This document shows positions 1-8,553 of a stretch of 64,000 nt of DNA, piece by piece (position 1 is the stretch's first letter; each line of letters begins with the position of its first letter). The stretch is from Porphyromonas catoniae ATCC 51270. Lineage in GTDB: Bacteria > Bacteroidota > Bacteroidia > Bacteroidales > Porphyromonadaceae. Made by a program: the position numbers and the translations under genes. The stretch lies in contig NZ_JDFF01000024.1 of NCBI RefSeq assembly GCF_000565015.1, positions 166,175 through 230,174 of the forward strand, read 5' to 3'. The notes under the pieces are model-generated. The model had not been told where the DNA came from and ran no database searches. It worked only from the letters and a program-made list of their open reading frames with translations.

Positions 1-673
1 CGGGTAGCCCCACGACACGACAGCTAATAACGCCCCCTACACTGTCCCCCTCCTCTCTCATCTGCTCGATAATCTCTGCCATCTGCTCACTTAGAGCTTG
101 ATCTGGGCATGAGGGAATGTGATTTCTACTCGAGCGTAAATAATCTAAATACTCTGGTGTTGAGGGTTGATTCCAGAGGGTATCCTCTAGCTCGAGATGG
201 CCAATCGATGAGATATAGGTGAAGATCTCTACCCCCATTGTTTTCAGCCACTCATAGGCGAGCGCACCTGCAGCCACGCGCACTGCAGTCTCTCGAGCAG
301 AAGCTCTGCCCCCTCCCCTCACATCACGTACGCCATACTTCATGGCGTATGTATAGTCAGCATGTCCTGGGCGATAGACGTTCCTCAGGGCATCATAATC
401 TTGGCTACGGAACCCTTCATTCTTGATAAGGAAGGTGATTGGAGTACCTAGAGTTACGCCTTCATGTATACCCGAGAGGATGTGTACATAATCCATCTCC
501 TCTCGAATAGATGTGAGCCTCGATTTACCTGGGCGACGACGCTCTAGGGCATCCTCAATCACACTAGGATCAATAGCAAAGCCCGAGGGGAAGCCATCAA
601 GTACCCCCCCGATTGCTTCCCCATGAGACTCACCAAAGGTAGTGAGCCGTAGCGTGCGCCCAAATGTATTCAT
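1..673 (-). CDS. aroC: Chorismate synthase (3' end outside window)
   Basis: Chorismate synthase converts 5-enolpyruvylshikimate-3-phosphate to chorismate with reduced FMN, the last common step to aromatic amino acids, folate and quinones. The N-terminal 224 residues are visible. They open with MNTFGRTLRLTTFGESHGEA, the family signature with its FMN-site GESHG, and continue through RRRPGKS, the HILSGIHEG stretch, YRPGHADYTY and RGGGRASARET, all family hallmarks. The gene runs off the left edge of the window, so about one third of the usual ~355 residues is missing here; no internal stop was seen. The start at 673 is the only ATG compatible with the conserved N-terminus. A terminator-like hairpin at 682-732 separates it from slyD. 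Assignment is firm. Confidence 0.96.
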   Translation of the reverse strand, partial: MNTFGRTLRLTTFGESHGEAIGGVLDGFPSGFAIDPSVIEDALERRRPGKSRLTSIREEMDYVHILSGIHEGVTLGTPITFLIKNEGFRSQDYDALRNVYRPGHADYTYAMKYGVRDVRGGGRASARETAVRVAAGALAYEWLKTMGVEIFTYISSIGHLELEDTLWNQPSTPEYLDYLRSSRNHIPSCPDQALSEQMAEIIEQMREEGDSVGGVISCRVVGLP

Positions 674-681
674 CTGGTGAT

Positions 682-732
682 AAATAAAAGCACGGACACC
701 CGTGGATTGATGCCACTTGGTATCCGTGCTTT
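682..732 (-). terminator. Intrinsic terminator after slyD
   Basis: A 14-bp stem (AAAGCACGGAYACC, arms 687-700 and 719-732, one G-U pair on the minus strand) encloses an 18-nt loop and on the minus strand is followed by TTTATTTA. It lies 15 bases past the slyD stop and just before the aroC start, so it should end slyD transcription. Confidence 0.75.
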
Positions 733-746
733 GTGAGTCATCTTAA

Positions 747-1325
747 TTAGTGGCAGCCACAGCAACCGCCACAGCCCTCATCTTCGTGGTTATGCTCATG
801 CTCGTGGTCATGACCGCAACCACAACCACAACCTTCATGACCGCCAAAGAATTTCTCTACTTCCTCGGGTGTTGCCTCATGCACGTCTAGGACCTCTCCT
901 ACGAAGTGGAGCTCCTCACCTGCGAGTGGATGATTAAAGTCCATTACGACTACGCTATCCTTAATCTCAAGGACGCTCCCTCTCACAGTCTGCCCATCGG
1001 GTGTATAGAGCGGTAGGGTAGCCCCCTCTTGTACCATTGCGTCTAGATCTCCATTTTGGTCAAGGAAGATTTCACGGGGAAGCTCTTGAACAGCCTCGTC
1101 AACACGTGGGCCATAGGCTTCGTCTACTGATAGTGTGAAGTCGAACTTATCTCCAGCCTTTAGACCCAAGAGGTGCTTCTCAAACTCAGGAAGCATCATC
1201 CCCATACCCTGTATATACTCTAGTGGTTGCTCTGGGGTCGTAGCTTCCATGAGGATGCGCTCATCCCCACTCCCGACGTAGAGCTCATAGCCACATGCTA
1301 CGAACTTATTAGGTGAAATAGTCAT
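747..1325 (-). CDS. slyD: FKBP-type peptidyl-prolyl isomerase, SlyD-like
   Basis: A cytoplasmic prolyl isomerase/chaperone of the SlyD type, 192 residues. The FKBP domain (about 1-75 and 125-150) has the split-domain order typical of SlyD: the NKFVACGYELYVGSG strand, the MLPEFEKHLLGLKAGD turn, the AYGPR motif, then an inserted flap and VMDFNHPLAGEELHF. The last ~30 residues are almost only His, Cys, Gly, Asp and Glu (GCGCGCGHDHEHEH and more), the metal-binding tail that in the family binds Ni or Zn. An upstream in-frame ATG lies inside the tRNA-Arg gene and was rejected; the start at 1325 (MTISPNKF) begins 22 nt after the tRNA. No separate promoter fits in that gap, so slyD is probably read from the tRNA promoter. 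Confidence 0.93.
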   Translation of the reverse strand: MTISPNKFVACGYELYVGSGDERILMEATTPEQPLEYIQGMGMMLPEFEKHLLGLKAGDKFDFTLSVDEAYGPRVDEAVQELPREIFLDQNGDLDAMVQEGATLPLYTPDGQTVRGSVLEIKDSVVVMDFNHPLAGEELHFVGEVLDVHEATPEEVEKFFGGHEGCGCGCGHDHEHEHNHEDEGCGGCCGCH

Positions 1326-1347
1326 AATCGTTTCTTTATTGATGATG

Positions 1348-1421
1348 TGACCCAGGAGGGACTCAAACCCTCGACCTTCAGAACCGGAATCTGACGCTCT
1401 ATTCAACTAAGCTACTGAGCC
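1348..1421 (-). tRNA. tRNA-Arg (anticodon CCG)
   Basis: A complete cloverleaf of 74 nt: acceptor GGCTCAG/CTGGGTC, anticodon stem TCAGA/TCTGA around loop TTCCGGT (anticodon CCG), T arm GAGGG-TTTGAGT-CCCTC, discriminator A. The 3' CCA is not encoded. The gene sits 22 nt upstream of slyD and downstream of a consensus promoter. Confidence 0.95.
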
Positions 1422-1456
1422 GTGAATGCCCCTCTCAGGGCGATTATTTACGTGTG

Positions 1457-1487
1457 CAAAGATACAACGTTATATGTAAAGCCCCAA
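1457..1487 (-). promoter_or_regulatory. Promoter for tRNA-Arg / slyD
   Basis: On the minus strand TATCTTTG (1457-1464) matches the Bacteroidota -7 consensus TAnnTTTG, with TTGG 19 nt upstream at 1484-1487 in the place of the -33 box. It lies about 35 nt before the tRNA. Confidence 0.75.
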
Positions 1488-1713
1488 GAGAAGGGTGTAT
1501 AATCACTATTACTAACGTGAGTTTGGCGGTAGGAAGTGTCGCTCTATAGAACGAAGAAACAGCTATCAGGTTAAACTCTCCTTTGCAGCCTCTAGGTCGG
1601 GATGCTTCCCTCTACTTCTTTGCTTGTTTCTTTTCGATTTGTCCCCCTTATTCAAATAAGATTATCACCCGTAGCAAATCTCCTAGATACAAGGCTTGTA
1701 GAGGGGAGACAAC

Positions 1714-1820
1714 GACTTACCATAAGTCACCGTAACGAGTTACCATAACTCTCTTCGATGACTTACCATAACTTGTTTAAGCGATTTACTATAACTCTTT
1801 GTGACGACTTATGGTAACTC
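1714..1820. repeat. Tandem palindrome array A1 (5 units, 23-bp period)
   Basis: Five 15-bp near-palindromes of the form GASTTA-CCA-TAASTC start at 1714, 1737, 1760, 1783 and 1806, exactly 23 bp apart, each followed by an 8-nt linker of different sequence. Units 1-4 read CCA (or CTA) in the centre and unit 5 reads TGG, so unit 5 is in the opposite orientation. Units 3 and 4 carry single substitutions. The same core recurs at 33153, 38472 and 43239. Confidence 0.9.
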
Positions 1821-2038
1821 GTTACACCTGACACCTCCATTCTTCATATCTCATTCAATATAAGATAAATACAGGTCCCCTCTGGATCGACTGTAAAGCT
1901 CATGCGAAACTCACGTTATTGTGCGGGATATTAGGATGCTTTCGAAATGGGCAGTAGGGGATAGAAAAGTTTGGGAATAAAAAGCGACAGGTCTCCGATA
2001 GGGTATTCCTATTTATAGCAATACATGACCTGGAATCA

Positions 2039-2131
2039 AAACGATGCATGCCCACTAGAGCCCCCAATATATTGAGGGCTCTAGTGGGCATGCATCGTTT
2101 GTAGGGTATGCGAACATACCCTGTTCGCATA
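2039..2131. repeat. 25-bp perfect hairpin followed by two mutually exclusive hairpins
   Basis: Arms 2039-2063 and 2076-2100 are perfect 25-bp complements (core GCATGCCCACTAGAGCCC); the 12-nt centre contains the palindrome CAATATATTG, so pairing nearly closes the loop. Directly next to it, AGGGTATG/CATACCCT (2103-2110, 2115-2122) and TATGCGAAC/GTTCGCATA (2107-2115, 2123-2131) share bases and cannot form together. It lies ~105 bp past the nrdJ stop; there is no clean U-run, so a plain terminator role is uncertain. Confidence 0.85.
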
Positions 2132-2235
2132 TAGTAGTTTTATAGCCCTTAGTTGTCGGAGGACTAATAGAGGTGGTGTATCATAGTGAATATGACTCTA
2201 GTACTCGAGCTCTCTAATCCTCTTCTTGCACTAAG

Positions 2236-4545
2236 TTACTTAATCTCACATGCACCACCAGCACATGATTGAGCACCTAGCTCATCTGCGTTCGTGTACT
2301 TATTTCCAGTAAAGTCTACAGACTTCCAATCTACAGGCTTATAGGTCTTCTTTAGGAGCTCAAAGAGATGCAGGTTATTTACACTCTTCAGTAGGTTTAC
2401 AGCCTTGTAGAGGTCCCCACGATAGTAGTTATGGGCGAACTTCTCTATGCGACGTACGATGTCTCGCTTAGCAGCTAGATTGTCCACCTTGTCCTGAAGC
2501 TTGCTCGATAGGATGGAACGTACATGTTCTCTATCAGTAATGGAGACCTCACCTTCGACACTATTCTTACGGATATAATCATCGATGGCTTGCTCCGAGA
2601 CGAAGAGCTGTTCTCCACGCCCTTGGGCTGCCTCACAGGCTTTCCACAGATCACCGAAGACCTCAATCGTATCGACAACCAGACCAGAGGCAAACATGCT
2701 ACCTACACCATACTCCCGAAGAATCTCTTCTGGAGATAAGACCTTACACATGGGAGCTTGGGGAAGATCCATGTCACCATAAGTAGAGAGGAAGGTCACA
2801 CCTGCAATATAGTTCTGGTTCTCCCAGACCCAGTCTCGTACAGCATCCCACTGGTCACTGGGGACATCTACGGTATTGGATACGTTGTTCTTCACAGGCG
2901 ATTCCATATCACTCATGCCAGGAACTACCCAACTCTGCTGTACGAGCTTGACATACTCAAGTAATTTCACTCCGCTCAGCTCACTACGAAGGAGTGTATC
3001 CTCTGACTCTTCTATAGGGAAGAAGATCTTCTTATCGGTATTGGGCTTGAAGATATTAGGTTGTACGGCCTTGGGGTTTACTTCCTCATAAGCCTTGAGG
3101 TTGGGTTCTTCAACATTTGCCTCCACACTACGTAGGTAACGCTTGGCATAGGCACCATGAATACCAGATGTCATCCCAAGTAGGAGGCTTACTGTACCAT
3201 CAGGCTTCACACATGTTGTACGACTCGCTGGGTTAATGCCTAGGATACGAGCACACTGAGCATTCTGCTGGCGTACTTGCATAGCACCGACCGCAAGGAT
3301 ATCTCCATTTGTCAGAATCTGGGGATTATTCATGATTCCCCCAATGGATACACCGATGAGTGGATCGGCCTCGATGATGTTCTTCGTAGCAGGACTTAGA
3401 TAGGGGAAATCCATGTAAGTCGCTTGTACCGTAGCTAGAGTAGAGGCACAGCGACAAATCTTGTAGAACTCTTCCTCGCTTGTGCATGCGAGTCCATTGA
3501 TGGATGCTAAATTACATACCTGCCAGCCCGTAGCGCCATCTTTATCAGTTGGGAAGAAGCCTATTTCACAGCAGGGATTACAACCTACACCGAATTTATC
3601 ACGCCAGTAGAGCCCTGGGTCTCCGCTCGTGCGCATCGCCTCGAAGAGATATTCGTACACAGTACGCTCTACTTGCCCACGGTTGAGGGCGGCAGACATG
3701 TTGAAGCGTGCACGCTGTGGATTGGTGGAGAACCAGTCACCATGCTTACAATTCACCATCTCCTTGTCTTCAGGGGAGAAAAGAATCATCAAAGCGGATC
3801 GTCGTACACCACCCGAGAGCACAGAGTCTGCTAGGTAAGCTATGATATCTGTACATTGTAGGGCGGAGAGCCTTCTCTGACCAGCTGTGACTGCCTCCTT
3901 AAGCAGTCCACGAATTTTATCTAAAGAAAGACGAAGGCCATCAGGACCAGGGGCAATGAAACGCCCTGCGATTTTAGCTCCCTTAGGTCGGATTTCCGAA
4001 TAATCAAAGACAGGCTTCTTGCTACCCGAGACAAAGAAGTATTCAAGTAGGCGATGGATGGCATCTGCCCACCCCTCAATACTATCCCCAATTATATAGG
4101 CTTCACTCTCCTGGCTGAGTTCATCTTGGCTGAGGAGGGCAGGGAGCTTATCAACATGCTCCTGCTCCACCGACAGTCCACAGCCACAGCCACTGAGGAG
4201 CAGCCACTCCGTCTCACGGAATACTTCTAAACGGTCACAGTGTGAGTAGCTACAGTTATATGATTTTGCAGAGGACTTCAGTACGGGTTCACCACCAAAC
4301 TGAAGGTTGCGCTGCGAGCCGACAAATTTCTTCTTCTTGTAGTAATCAATGGCCTCATCGAATTGAGTCATGAACCATTCATCCTGCAGAGCTTGTGGCG
4401 CAAAAGAGGCAAGGTGCTTAAGGTGCATATCCTTAATGCGATCGATGCTTTCTTCCCACGTCTCTTTGCGTCCTAAATCCTCCCGATATAGGGAATACTT
4501 ACTCTGATAAACGTACTCGGATAGAGCGAGTTTGCTTTCTGTCAT
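2236..4545 (-). CDS. nrdJ: Adenosylcobalamin-dependent (class II) ribonucleoside-triphosphate reductase
   Basis: Reduces ribonucleotides to deoxyribonucleotides using a B12-generated thiyl radical; no oxygen is needed, which fits an anaerobe. The protein (769 residues) resembles the monomeric RTPR type: RNLQFGGEP near the N-terminus, CDRLEVFRETEWLLLSGCGCG, the substrate-site region SGGVRRSALM, NPCCEIGFFP around residue 320 and CNLASING near 345, then VKPDGTVS. The C-terminus ends in CAGGACEIK, so C761 and C766 form the swinging redox pair. No N-terminal ATP-cone is seen. MTESKLALSEYVYQ at 4545 is preferred over an ATG 12 codons upstream because the family starts near the EYVYxSKY segment; this choice is uncertain. 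It is monocistronic with its own leader (see 4546-4701). Confidence 0.92.
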   Translation of the reverse strand: MTESKLALSEYVYQSKYSLYREDLGRKETWEESIDRIKDMHLKHLASFAPQALQDEWFMTQFDEAIDYYKKKKFVGSQRNLQFGGEPVLKSSAKSYNCSYSHCDRLEVFRETEWLLLSGCGCGLSVEQEHVDKLPALLSQDELSQESEAYIIGDSIEGWADAIHRLLEYFFVSGSKKPVFDYSEIRPKGAKIAGRFIAPGPDGLRLSLDKIRGLLKEAVTAGQRRLSALQCTDIIAYLADSVLSGGVRRSALMILFSPEDKEMVNCKHGDWFSTNPQRARFNMSAALNRGQVERTVYEYLFEAMRTSGDPGLYWRDKFGVGCNPCCEIGFFPTDKDGATGWQVCNLASINGLACTSEEEFYKICRCASTLATVQATYMDFPYLSPATKNIIEADPLIGVSIGGIMNNPQILTNGDILAVGAMQVRQQNAQCARILGINPASRTTCVKPDGTVSLLLGMTSGIHGAYAKRYLRSVEANVEEPNLKAYEEVNPKAVQPNIFKPNTDKKIFFPIEESEDTLLRSELSGVKLLEYVKLVQQSWVVPGMSDMESPVKNNVSNTVDVPSDQWDAVRDWVWENQNYIAGVTFLSTYGDMDLPQAPMCKVLSPEEILREYGVGSMFASGLVVDTIEVFGDLWKACEAAQGRGEQLFVSEQAIDDYIRKNSVEGEVSITDREHVRSILSSKLQDKVDNLAAKRDIVRRIEKFAHNYYRGDLYKAVNLLKSVNNLHLFELLKKTYKPVDWKSVDFTGNKYTNADELGAQSCAGGACEIK

Positions 4546-4701
4546 TGTACTGTAGCTTGATATTTCTAATTGCCATCCCATAGAGGTAGTCTAACCTTTT
4601 TCTCCATAGGAACTACAATGGAAACCCATTGTTGATAGAGATTGTTTTGAGGCTAAAAAATGGTATCATAACAACATACCTTCCCTGTTAGCACAAACCT
4701 A
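4546..4701 (-). promoter_or_regulatory. nrdJ promoter and structured leader
   Basis: TAGGTTTG on the minus strand (4694-4701) fits the -7 consensus; no good -33 box is visible. If used, it gives a ~140-nt leader containing two hairpins: GGTAT...ATACC (about 4661-4679) and CAATGG-GTTT-CCATTG (4615-4630). The leader of a B12-dependent enzyme invites a cobalamin riboswitch, but no B12-box (GCCACTG) or GGGAA-type core was found in the order expected. Confidence 0.45.
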
Positions 4702-4839
4702 TGCTACTGCTTGGATACATAGACCATAAAACGCATAAAGAGAGTCTGTATACCCTCTCCGAGAGATTATCTTGACAGAGTGCACAAGACTTACTCTTTA
4801 ACAGGGAGCACAAATACCATACATAGTACAAATAACGCA
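4702..4839. other. Spacer between htpG terminator and nrdJ promoter
   Basis: No gene, array or convincing signal seen apart from a short CTCTCCGAGAG inverted repeat near 4756. Confidence 0.5.
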
Positions 4840-4878
4840 AAAGAATAAGCCCAGTAAACCATCAGGTTTACTGGGCTT
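4840..4878 (-). terminator. Intrinsic terminator after htpG
   Basis: A perfect 14-bp stem (AAGCCCAGTAAACC, 4847-4860 with 4865-4878) around a 4-nt loop, followed on the minus strand by ATTCTTTT. It lies 37 bases past the htpG stop. Confidence 0.85.
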
Positions 4879-4914
4879 ATAAAGTGAGTTATATCTCGAC
4901 CAAAAGAGGAAATC

Positions 4915-6972
4915 CTACAGGAGCTGCTGACTACGGCGAATGAAGGCGGCTAGTGCCTCACCCGTCAGTAGTCCACTACCTAGGAGTGCAAGGTCTACCA
5001 GCTGACCAACAAGGGGCTCTCGGTCTCCGAAGGCTCGGAGCTCAGCATTGATCTTACCCTCTATCTCAGCCTGCTTGGCAGCTAGTGCGGAGAGCTCTTC
5101 GCGCTCAGTGGCAGTGACCTCCTCGGGCTTCTTGGCAGACTGTGCAGAGCGTGCATCCTCTACGAGCTTTGTCTGCTCGGCAAGCTCCGTACGTAGGCTT
5201 TGGAGCTTAGGCTCAATCTCACTCTTCTCCGAGGAGAGGAGGCGTGAGAGGAGGGCATGGTCGGTATTGAGTACGACGTTGTAGCCCTCGGGGAGGTCGC
5301 CATAGAAGTTCATGCCTGGCTGTAGACGTGCCATCTCCTGCATACGGCGCATGAACTCGCCCTGAGTGATCAGTACGGCATCCGCCTCTGCTCCTAGTGC
5401 CTCGAAGACTACACTATAGTTACGCTTCTCGTCCTTGGGCAGGCGGGCCTTGAAGATCTCGGAGAGCGTCTTCTGCTCCTCTGCCGACAGGTGGCTTTCC
5501 TTAGCTTCATCCTTGACGATGAGCTTAGCGATGGAGTCTGAGTCTACACGTACGAAGCGGGTCTTCTCTAGCTTCTGCTCCAGCTGAGAGATAGCGTGGA
5601 CGTCAAGTGGTCCATCGAGGACAAGGACTGAATAGCCCTTCTCCTTGGCACGCTCGATGGCGCTGTACTGCCCCTCCTTGTCGTTGGTGTAGAGCCATAC
5701 GAGCTGTCCATCCTTGTCTGTCTGTTCGCTCTCGGTGAGGGTGCGGTACTCCTCAAGGGTGAAGTACTTACCATCGAGGTCGGTGAGCAGGTCAAACTTC
5801 ACAGCACGCTCATAGAACTTCTCATCAGATAGCATCCCATACTGGACGAAGACCTTGAGGCTCTCCCACTTCTCCTCGAAGAGAGGACGCTCGTTGCGGA
5901 AGAGTTCATCTAGGCGATCAGCTACCTTCTTAGCGATATGATTCGAGATTTTCTTTACCTGTGCATCGCTCTGTAGGTAGGAGCGAGATACGTTCAGAGG
6001 AATGTCTGGTGAGTCAAGTACCCCATGTAGTAGGGTGAGGTACTCGGGGACGATACCCTCTACCTCTTCGGTGACGAAGACTTGGTTGGCATAGAGCTGG
6101 ATCTTGTTGCGCTGTAGCTCCATCTGGTTCTTCACCTTGGGGAAGTAGAGGATCCCGGTGAGGTTGAAGGGGTAGTCTACGTTGAGGTGGATCCAGAAGA
6201 GTGGCTCTTCGAAGGTCTGAGGATAGAGCTGATGGTAGAACTGTATGTAGTCCTCATCCTTGAGTTCGCTAGGCTTCTTCGTCCAGGCAGGGTGAGTATC
6301 GTTGATCTGGTTATCCTCCTCGGTATCTACGTAGGCACCGTCCTTCCACTCTTGTTTCTTGCCGAAGATGATGGGGATGGGGAGGAACTTGCAGTACTTG
6401 TTCAGCAGCGCAGAGAGGCGGTCACGGGAGAGAAATTCCTCGCTCTCGCTGTCTATGTGTAGGATGATGTCTGTACCACGCTCGGTGCGACTACCTGCCT
6501 CAAGGACATACTCGGGGCTACCCTCACAGCTCCAGTGGACTGCCTCTGCGCCCTCCTTGTAGGACTTGGTCTGGATCTCCACACGGCTGGAGACCATGAA
6601 GGAAGAATAGAAGCCCAGCCCGAAGTGACCTATGATGGCGACCTTGTCATCCTTGTACTTGTCGAGGAACTCCTCTGCTCCCGAGAAGGCAATCTGATTG
6701 ATGTACTTCTCTACCTCCTCAGCTGTCATCCCGATACCACGGTCACTGACAGTGATGGTCTTGGCCTCGGGGTCGAAGCTGATGCGTACATCTAGTTCCC
6801 CGAGCTCCCCCTTGTATTCGCCTGCCGAGGCTAGTGTGCGCAGCTTCTGCGAGGCATCGACTGCGTTGGAGACGAGTTCGCGCAGGAATATATCGTGCTC
6901 ACTGTACAGGAACTTCTTGATGACGGGGAAGATATTCTCACTCGTTACCCCGATCTTACCTTGCTTGCTCAT
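4915..6972 (-). CDS. htpG: Molecular chaperone HtpG (Hsp90)
   Basis: Cytoplasmic ATP-dependent Hsp90 chaperone, 685 residues, the usual length in Bacteroidota. The N-terminal GHKL ATPase is intact: RELVSNAVDASQKL with E32 and N36, DRGIGMTAEEV near 80, and the lid/glycine loop GHFGLGFYSSFM near 115. The middle domain contains the catalytic-loop arginine region NVSRSYLQSD. The C-terminal dimerisation part includes an Ala/Glu-rich helix and ends in IRRSQQLL. Start at 6972 (MSKQGKIGVTSENIFP) is the family start. The gene stands alone, with promoter -7 box TACCTTTG at 7030-7037 and a strong terminator. Long open frames on the opposite strand are mirror frames of its biased codon usage. Confidence 0.97.
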   Translation of the reverse strand: MSKQGKIGVTSENIFPVIKKFLYSEHDIFLRELVSNAVDASQKLRTLASAGEYKGELGELDVRISFDPEAKTITVSDRGIGMTAEEVEKYINQIAFSGAEEFLDKYKDDKVAIIGHFGLGFYSSFMVSSRVEIQTKSYKEGAEAVHWSCEGSPEYVLEAGSRTERGTDIILHIDSESEEFLSRDRLSALLNKYCKFLPIPIIFGKKQEWKDGAYVDTEEDNQINDTHPAWTKKPSELKDEDYIQFYHQLYPQTFEEPLFWIHLNVDYPFNLTGILYFPKVKNQMELQRNKIQLYANQVFVTEEVEGIVPEYLTLLHGVLDSPDIPLNVSRSYLQSDAQVKKISNHIAKKVADRLDELFRNERPLFEEKWESLKVFVQYGMLSDEKFYERAVKFDLLTDLDGKYFTLEEYRTLTESEQTDKDGQLVWLYTNDKEGQYSAIERAKEKGYSVLVLDGPLDVHAISQLEQKLEKTRFVRVDSDSIAKLIVKDEAKESHLSAEEQKTLSEIFKARLPKDEKRNYSVVFEALGAEADAVLITQGEFMRRMQEMARLQPGMNFYGDLPEGYNVVLNTDHALLSRLLSSEKSEIEPKLQSLRTELAEQTKLVEDARSAQSAKKPEEVTATEREELSALAAKQAEIEGKINAELRAFGDREPLVGQLVDLALLGSGLLTGEALAAFIRRSQQLL

Positions 6973-7016
6973 ACGTTAGTCTTATCTTGTCTATAATTGA
7001 TGTATACATGAAAAGT

Positions 7017-7059
7017 ACAGCACCGAGCGCAAAGGTAATGCCATTGCCCTCGGTGCTGT
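7017..7059 (-). promoter_or_regulatory. dgt terminator-like hairpin enclosing the htpG -7 box
   Basis: Arms ACAGCACCGAG (7017-7027) and its complement (7049-7059) form an 11-bp stem downstream of dgt, followed on the minus strand by TACTTTTC, as in an intrinsic terminator. The loop contains TACCTTTG (7030-7037), the only -7 box in front of htpG, about 58 nt before its start. Confidence 0.65.
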
Positions 7060-7094
7060 CATTATGTCACCTGATTGCCCTACTCTAGGAGAAC

Positions 7095-8435
7095 CTAGAC
7101 AGCGGGTAAATTCATCCCCGTGATAGTACGATAAAAGTTCAGAGCGTAAATATCCGTCATACCTGAGATATAATCGAGGGCGCACTGTATTTTACCGTAG
7201 AGTGTTGGGCGACTAGTATCATATTGGCTACTCACACGACTAAGTAGGGTACGACTATATGAATGCTCAGGATGCACTTGTGCCTCAATAAGGTGGTCTA
7301 GTAGAGACGAGAAAATACGGTGTCCAGCTAGCTCCACGTCCACCACATCATGTGCTGAGTAGATACGAGTATAGGCCGTGTGACTACATGCTTCGTAGGC
7401 TGAACGACTGCGTGGGGAGAGGTGCTGAATGAGGGTACCATGGAAATGCCCTTCAAGAATAGCATTTTCCTCATCTAAGAAGATCGAAGCTACCTCTTCT
7501 ACGAGTAGGTTAATTACCTTGGCACGTAGATAGCCAAGCCGTTCGTTAGCATCACCTATCGTTCGAGAGACTTGTTGTATCTCAGCTTTATCTGCGTCAC
7601 TAAAGAAGGCCATCAGATGCGTCTCTGCCTCATCAAAGCTCAGGATGTGTAGCTTGCACGCATCCTCTATGTCCATAATTTGGTAACAGATGTCATCAGC
7701 AGCCTCCACAAGGTATACCAAAGGGTGACGTACATAGCTCAGAGGTGCATCACTTAATCGAATTAGCCCCAGCTCATCACCCACTTCTCGCATCGTATCC
7801 TCTTCCGTGGCAAAGAACCCAAATTTATTCTTTTTCCCTGCTAAGAGACTGCTGTATGGATACTTCACAATACTAGCTACAGTGCTATAAGTGAGAGCAA
7901 AGCCTCCAGCCCTTCTACCCTCAAATTGATGCGTAAGCAATCGAAAGGCATTTGCATTTCCTTCAAAAAAGAGGAAGTCCTCCCAGCGCCCTCCTTCATC
8001 CTCAACCTCAGCTCTCCAACGCACCCCATTGCCCTCCTTGAAGTAGGCACTGATAGCACGCTCACCACTGTGACCGAAGGGTGGGTTACCCATATCGTGT
8101 GCTAGACAAGCTGCACTGACAATAGCACTAAGTCCAGAGCGGAAAGGTACCTCTCTGAACTTAGAGTGGCGACCCTCTAGGCAATCTCCCACCATATTTC
8201 CAAGTGAACGCCCAAGACAACTAACCTCAAGGCTATGCGTCAGACGATTGTGGACGAATATATTCCCAGGGAGAGGGAAGACTTGCGTCTTATTCTGCAT
8301 ACGCCGGAAGGGTGGGGAGAAGATTAAGCGATCATAATCACGCTCAAAGTCGCTACGGGCGAGGTGAGATGTTTGTTTCCTCTCGGAGGGTTCAGCGCCG
8401 AGACGTCGGTCGGAGAGCAATTGTTCCCAATGCAT
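7095..8435 (-). CDS. dgt: Deoxyguanosinetriphosphate triphosphohydrolase-like HD protein
   Basis: An HD-domain dNTP triphosphohydrolase that cleaves dNTPs to the nucleoside and triphosphate, controlling dNTP pools. The 446-residue protein has RLTHSLEVS (H67) and ACLAHDMGNPPFGHSGE near 110-128, the H...HD...D metal site of the dGTPase family, plus EAADDICYQIMDIEDA in the middle for the last metal-site Asp. The N-terminal SDFERDYDRLIFSPPFRRMQNKTQV is characteristic. A -7 box TACCTTTG lies at 8465-8472, some 25 nt ahead of the start, with CAAA (TTTG on the minus strand) at 8490-8493. Whether dGTP or other dNTPs are preferred cannot be seen. Confidence 0.9.
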   Translation of the reverse strand: MHWEQLLSDRRLGAEPSERKQTSHLARSDFERDYDRLIFSPPFRRMQNKTQVFPLPGNIFVHNRLTHSLEVSCLGRSLGNMVGDCLEGRHSKFREVPFRSGLSAIVSAACLAHDMGNPPFGHSGERAISAYFKEGNGVRWRAEVEDEGGRWEDFLFFEGNANAFRLLTHQFEGRRAGGFALTYSTVASIVKYPYSSLLAGKKNKFGFFATEEDTMREVGDELGLIRLSDAPLSYVRHPLVYLVEAADDICYQIMDIEDACKLHILSFDEAETHLMAFFSDADKAEIQQVSRTIGDANERLGYLRAKVINLLVEEVASIFLDEENAILEGHFHGTLIQHLSPRSRSAYEACSHTAYTRIYSAHDVVDVELAGHRIFSSLLDHLIEAQVHPEHSYSRTLLSRVSSQYDTSRPTLYGKIQCALDYISGMTDIYALNFYRTITGMNLPAV

Positions 8436-8553
8436 AATGTTTTAATAAATATCCAGTGACATCGCAAAGGTACAGAAAAACAACCTCCACAAAGAGAAGA
8501 TAGAATTGCAGCAAGAACGGTCACAGCGTAATGTGAGAAGGATATGTAATCGG

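Larger units (their letters stand above)
1488..2235. other. Long intergenic region with array A1 and hairpins
   Basis: No credible gene lies here between the nrdJ stop and the tRNA-Arg promoter. It holds a 12-bp inverted pair (TAACGTGAGTTT at 1513-1524, its complement at 1907-1918) that brackets tandem array A1, and strong hairpins at 2039-2131. A 76-codon open frame on the minus strand (1900-2130) is crossed by the hairpins and resembles nothing I know. Confidence 0.6.

Noticed and set aside
1326..1406. Longer slyD starting inside the tRNA gene
   Set aside because: The extra 27 residues are the translated tRNA-Arg and its spacer.
1900..2130. 76-codon minus-strand open frame
   Set aside because: Overlaps the hairpins, no family features, no promoter or ribosome site recognisable.
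4546..4914. Cobalamin riboswitch upstream of nrdJ
   Set aside because: No B12 box or GGGAA-type core in the right order; hairpins present are short and the leader is small.
6187..6979. Several plus-strand frames opposite htpG
   Set aside because: Overlap each other and htpG; no start signals.
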